A stretch of 5,730 nucleotides of DNA from JAHJQQ01 sp964458835. GTDB lineage: Bacteria > Pseudomonadota > Gammaproteobacteria > Thiohalobacterales > Thiohalobacteraceae. Shown here one piece after another: positions 4,591-5,730 of this stretch (position 1 is the stretch's first letter; each line of letters opens with the position of its first letter). The stretch lies in assembly GCA_964458835.1 (NCBI GenBank), contig CAYWKV010000187.1, positions 1-5,730 of the forward strand, in the 5' to 3' direction. The translations under genes were made by a program, and so were the position numbers. Below the pieces are notes generated by a model that was not told the origin of the DNA, did no database searches, and saw only the letters and a list, made by a program, of their open reading frames with translations.

Positions 4591-5730
4591 ATGAGCTATC
4601 AGGTCCTCGCGCGCAAATGGCGGCCCCGCAGCTTCCACGCCCTGGTCGGGCAGGAGCATGTGCTGCGCGCCCTGATCAATGCCCTGGACAACGACCGCCT
4701 GCACCACGCCTACCTGTTCACCGGCACACGCGGCGTCGGCAAGACCACCATCGCGCGCATCTTCGCCAAGTCGCTCAACTGCGAACAGGGCGTCAGCTCC
4801 AAACCCTGCGGCGTGTGCAGCGCCTGCACCGAGATCGACGCGGGCCGTTTCGTGGACCTGATCGAGGTCGACGCGGCCTCGCGCACCAAGGTCGACGAGA
4901 CCCGTGAGCTGCTCGAGAACGTCCAGTACGCGCCGACCCGCGGCCGCTACAAGGTGTACCTCATCGACGAGGTGCACATGTTCTCCAATCACAGCTTCAA
5001 CGCCCTGCTGAAGACGCTGGAGGAGCCGCCGCCGCACGTGAAGTTCCTGCTGGCGACCACCGACCCGCAGAAGCTGCCGGTGACCATCCTGTCGCGCTGC
5101 CTGCAGTTCAATCTCAAGCGCCTGCCGGCGCACATGATCGCCGCCTATCTGGCGGAGGTGCTGCAGCAGGAGGGCGTCCCGGCCGAGGCCGCGGCGCTGG
5201 CCGAGATCGCGCGCGCGGCCGACGGCAGCATGCGCGACGCGCTGAGCCTGCTGGATCAGGCCATCGCCTTCGGCGGCGGCGCGGTGCAGGAGGCCGAGGT
5301 GCGGGCCATGCTCGGCACCATCGAACGCGGCCAGGTGTATGACATCCTGCGTGCCCTGGCGCGCCAGGACGGCGCGGCGCTGCTGGCGCAGGTGGCGCAG
5401 CTCGCCGAGCAGGCGGCGGACTTCGGCGGTGTGCTGGCGGAGCTGCTGTCGGTGCTGCAGCGCGTCGCCGTCGCCCAGACCGTGCCGGAGGCGGTCGACG
5501 ACGGCTACGGCGACCGCGCGGCGGTCATGGAGCTGGCCGCCGCGCTGAGCCCGGAGGACGTGCAGCTCGCCTATCAGATCGCCCTGATCGGGCGGCGCGA
5601 TCTGCCGCTGTCGCCCGATCCGCGCGGCGGCCTGGAGATGGTGCGGCTGCGCATGCTGGCCTTCCGGCCGGACGCCGACGGCACGCCGGCGCGCGGCCCG
5701 GCACCGGCCGCAACGCAGCCGGCTGCGCGT
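4591..5730 (+). CDS. dnaX: DNA polymerase III subunit tau/gamma, 5' part (cut by window edge)
   Basis: The ATPase subunit of the clamp loader, which opens the beta clamp onto primed DNA and, as tau, couples polymerases at the replication fork. The first 380 residues are present and the frame is still open at the window end. Seen in order: N-terminal MSYQVLARKWRP; Walker A GTRGVGKT (45-52); zinc cysteines C64, C73, C76 and C79; Walker B LIDEVH (124-129); sensor 1 around LLATTDPQK (153-161); the SRC motif with arginine finger R169; and sensor 2 GSMRDALSLLD (212-222, R215). These positions match Escherichia coli DnaX. After about 360 the sequence turns Ala/Pro-rich, entering the linker. The frameshift site that makes gamma in E. 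coli lies near codon 430, outside the window. The start matches the family, but no clear Shine-Dalgarno precedes it. ffs lies upstream in the same direction, with a MITE and a REP hairpin between. Confidence 0.98.
   Translation, partial: MSYQVLARKWRPRSFHALVGQEHVLRALINALDNDRLHHAYLFTGTRGVGKTTIARIFAKSLNCEQGVSSKPCGVCSACTEIDAGRFVDLIEVDAASRTKVDETRELLENVQYAPTRGRYKVYLIDEVHMFSNHSFNALLKTLEEPPPHVKFLLATTDPQKLPVTILSRCLQFNLKRLPAHMIAAYLAEVLQQEGVPAEAAALAEIARAADGSMRDALSLLDQAIAFGGGAVQEAEVRAMLGTIERGQVYDILRALARQDGAALLAQVAQLAEQAADFGGVLAELLSVLQRVAVAQTVPEAVDDGYGDRAAVMELAAALSPEDVQLAYQIALIGRRDLPLSPDPRGGLEMVRLRMLAFRPDADGTPARGPAPAATQPAAR

Noticed and set aside
4531..5133. A 200-codon minus-strand frame opposite dnaX
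   Set aside because: Antisense shadow of a canonical dnaX with all ATPase motifs in the plus-strand frame.

Overview
The window looks like a chromosomal segment of a high-GC gammaproteobacterium. The signs are strong G/C bias at third codon positions, a short bacterial SRP RNA lying directly upstream of a canonical dnaX, an outer-membrane TonB-dependent receptor, and intergenic regions full of GTAG-headed REP-like palindromes. I cannot name the genus. Three protein genes and one RNA gene are well supported.

Layout. 1-279 has no gene that I can support. It is a stack of palindromic intergenic repeats. 280-1053 (minus) is a five- or six-helix DUF2189-type inner-membrane protein starting at GTG. 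1054-1504 is again repeat-rich. It holds inverted copies of repeats also seen in 1-279, so the membrane-protein gene sits inside nested inverted repeats, and it ends with a strong minus-strand terminator. 1505-3784 (minus) is a TonB-dependent receptor of about 759 residues. It has the CxxxM and HxM elements of the OprC/NosA copper receptors plus several Met-x-Met clusters. 3785-4207 is intergenic and carries the receptor's ribosome binding site, weak promoter candidates on both strands and short repeats. 4208-4318 (plus) is the 4.5S SRP RNA (ffs). 4379-4508 is a 130-bp MITE-like insertion with imperfect terminal inverted repeats and a TTTA target duplication. It abuts the T-run of a terminator-like hairpin. 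4517-4562 is a REP-like hairpin in the dnaX leader. 4591-5730 (plus) is the 5' part of dnaX, cut by the window edge.

How the parts relate. ffs and dnaX are housekeeping genes (membrane protein targeting and the DNA polymerase III clamp loader) in the same orientation. The receptor is transcribed divergently from them as its own unit and probably imports copper or a copper complex into the periplasm, powered by TonB. The DUF2189 gene has the same orientation as the receptor but lies beyond its terminator, so it is probably independent. I see no defence system, CRISPR array or biosynthetic cluster. The most unusual parts are the copper-site signature in the receptor, the nested inverted repeats around the DUF2189 gene, and the small mobile element with preserved target duplication between ffs and dnaX.
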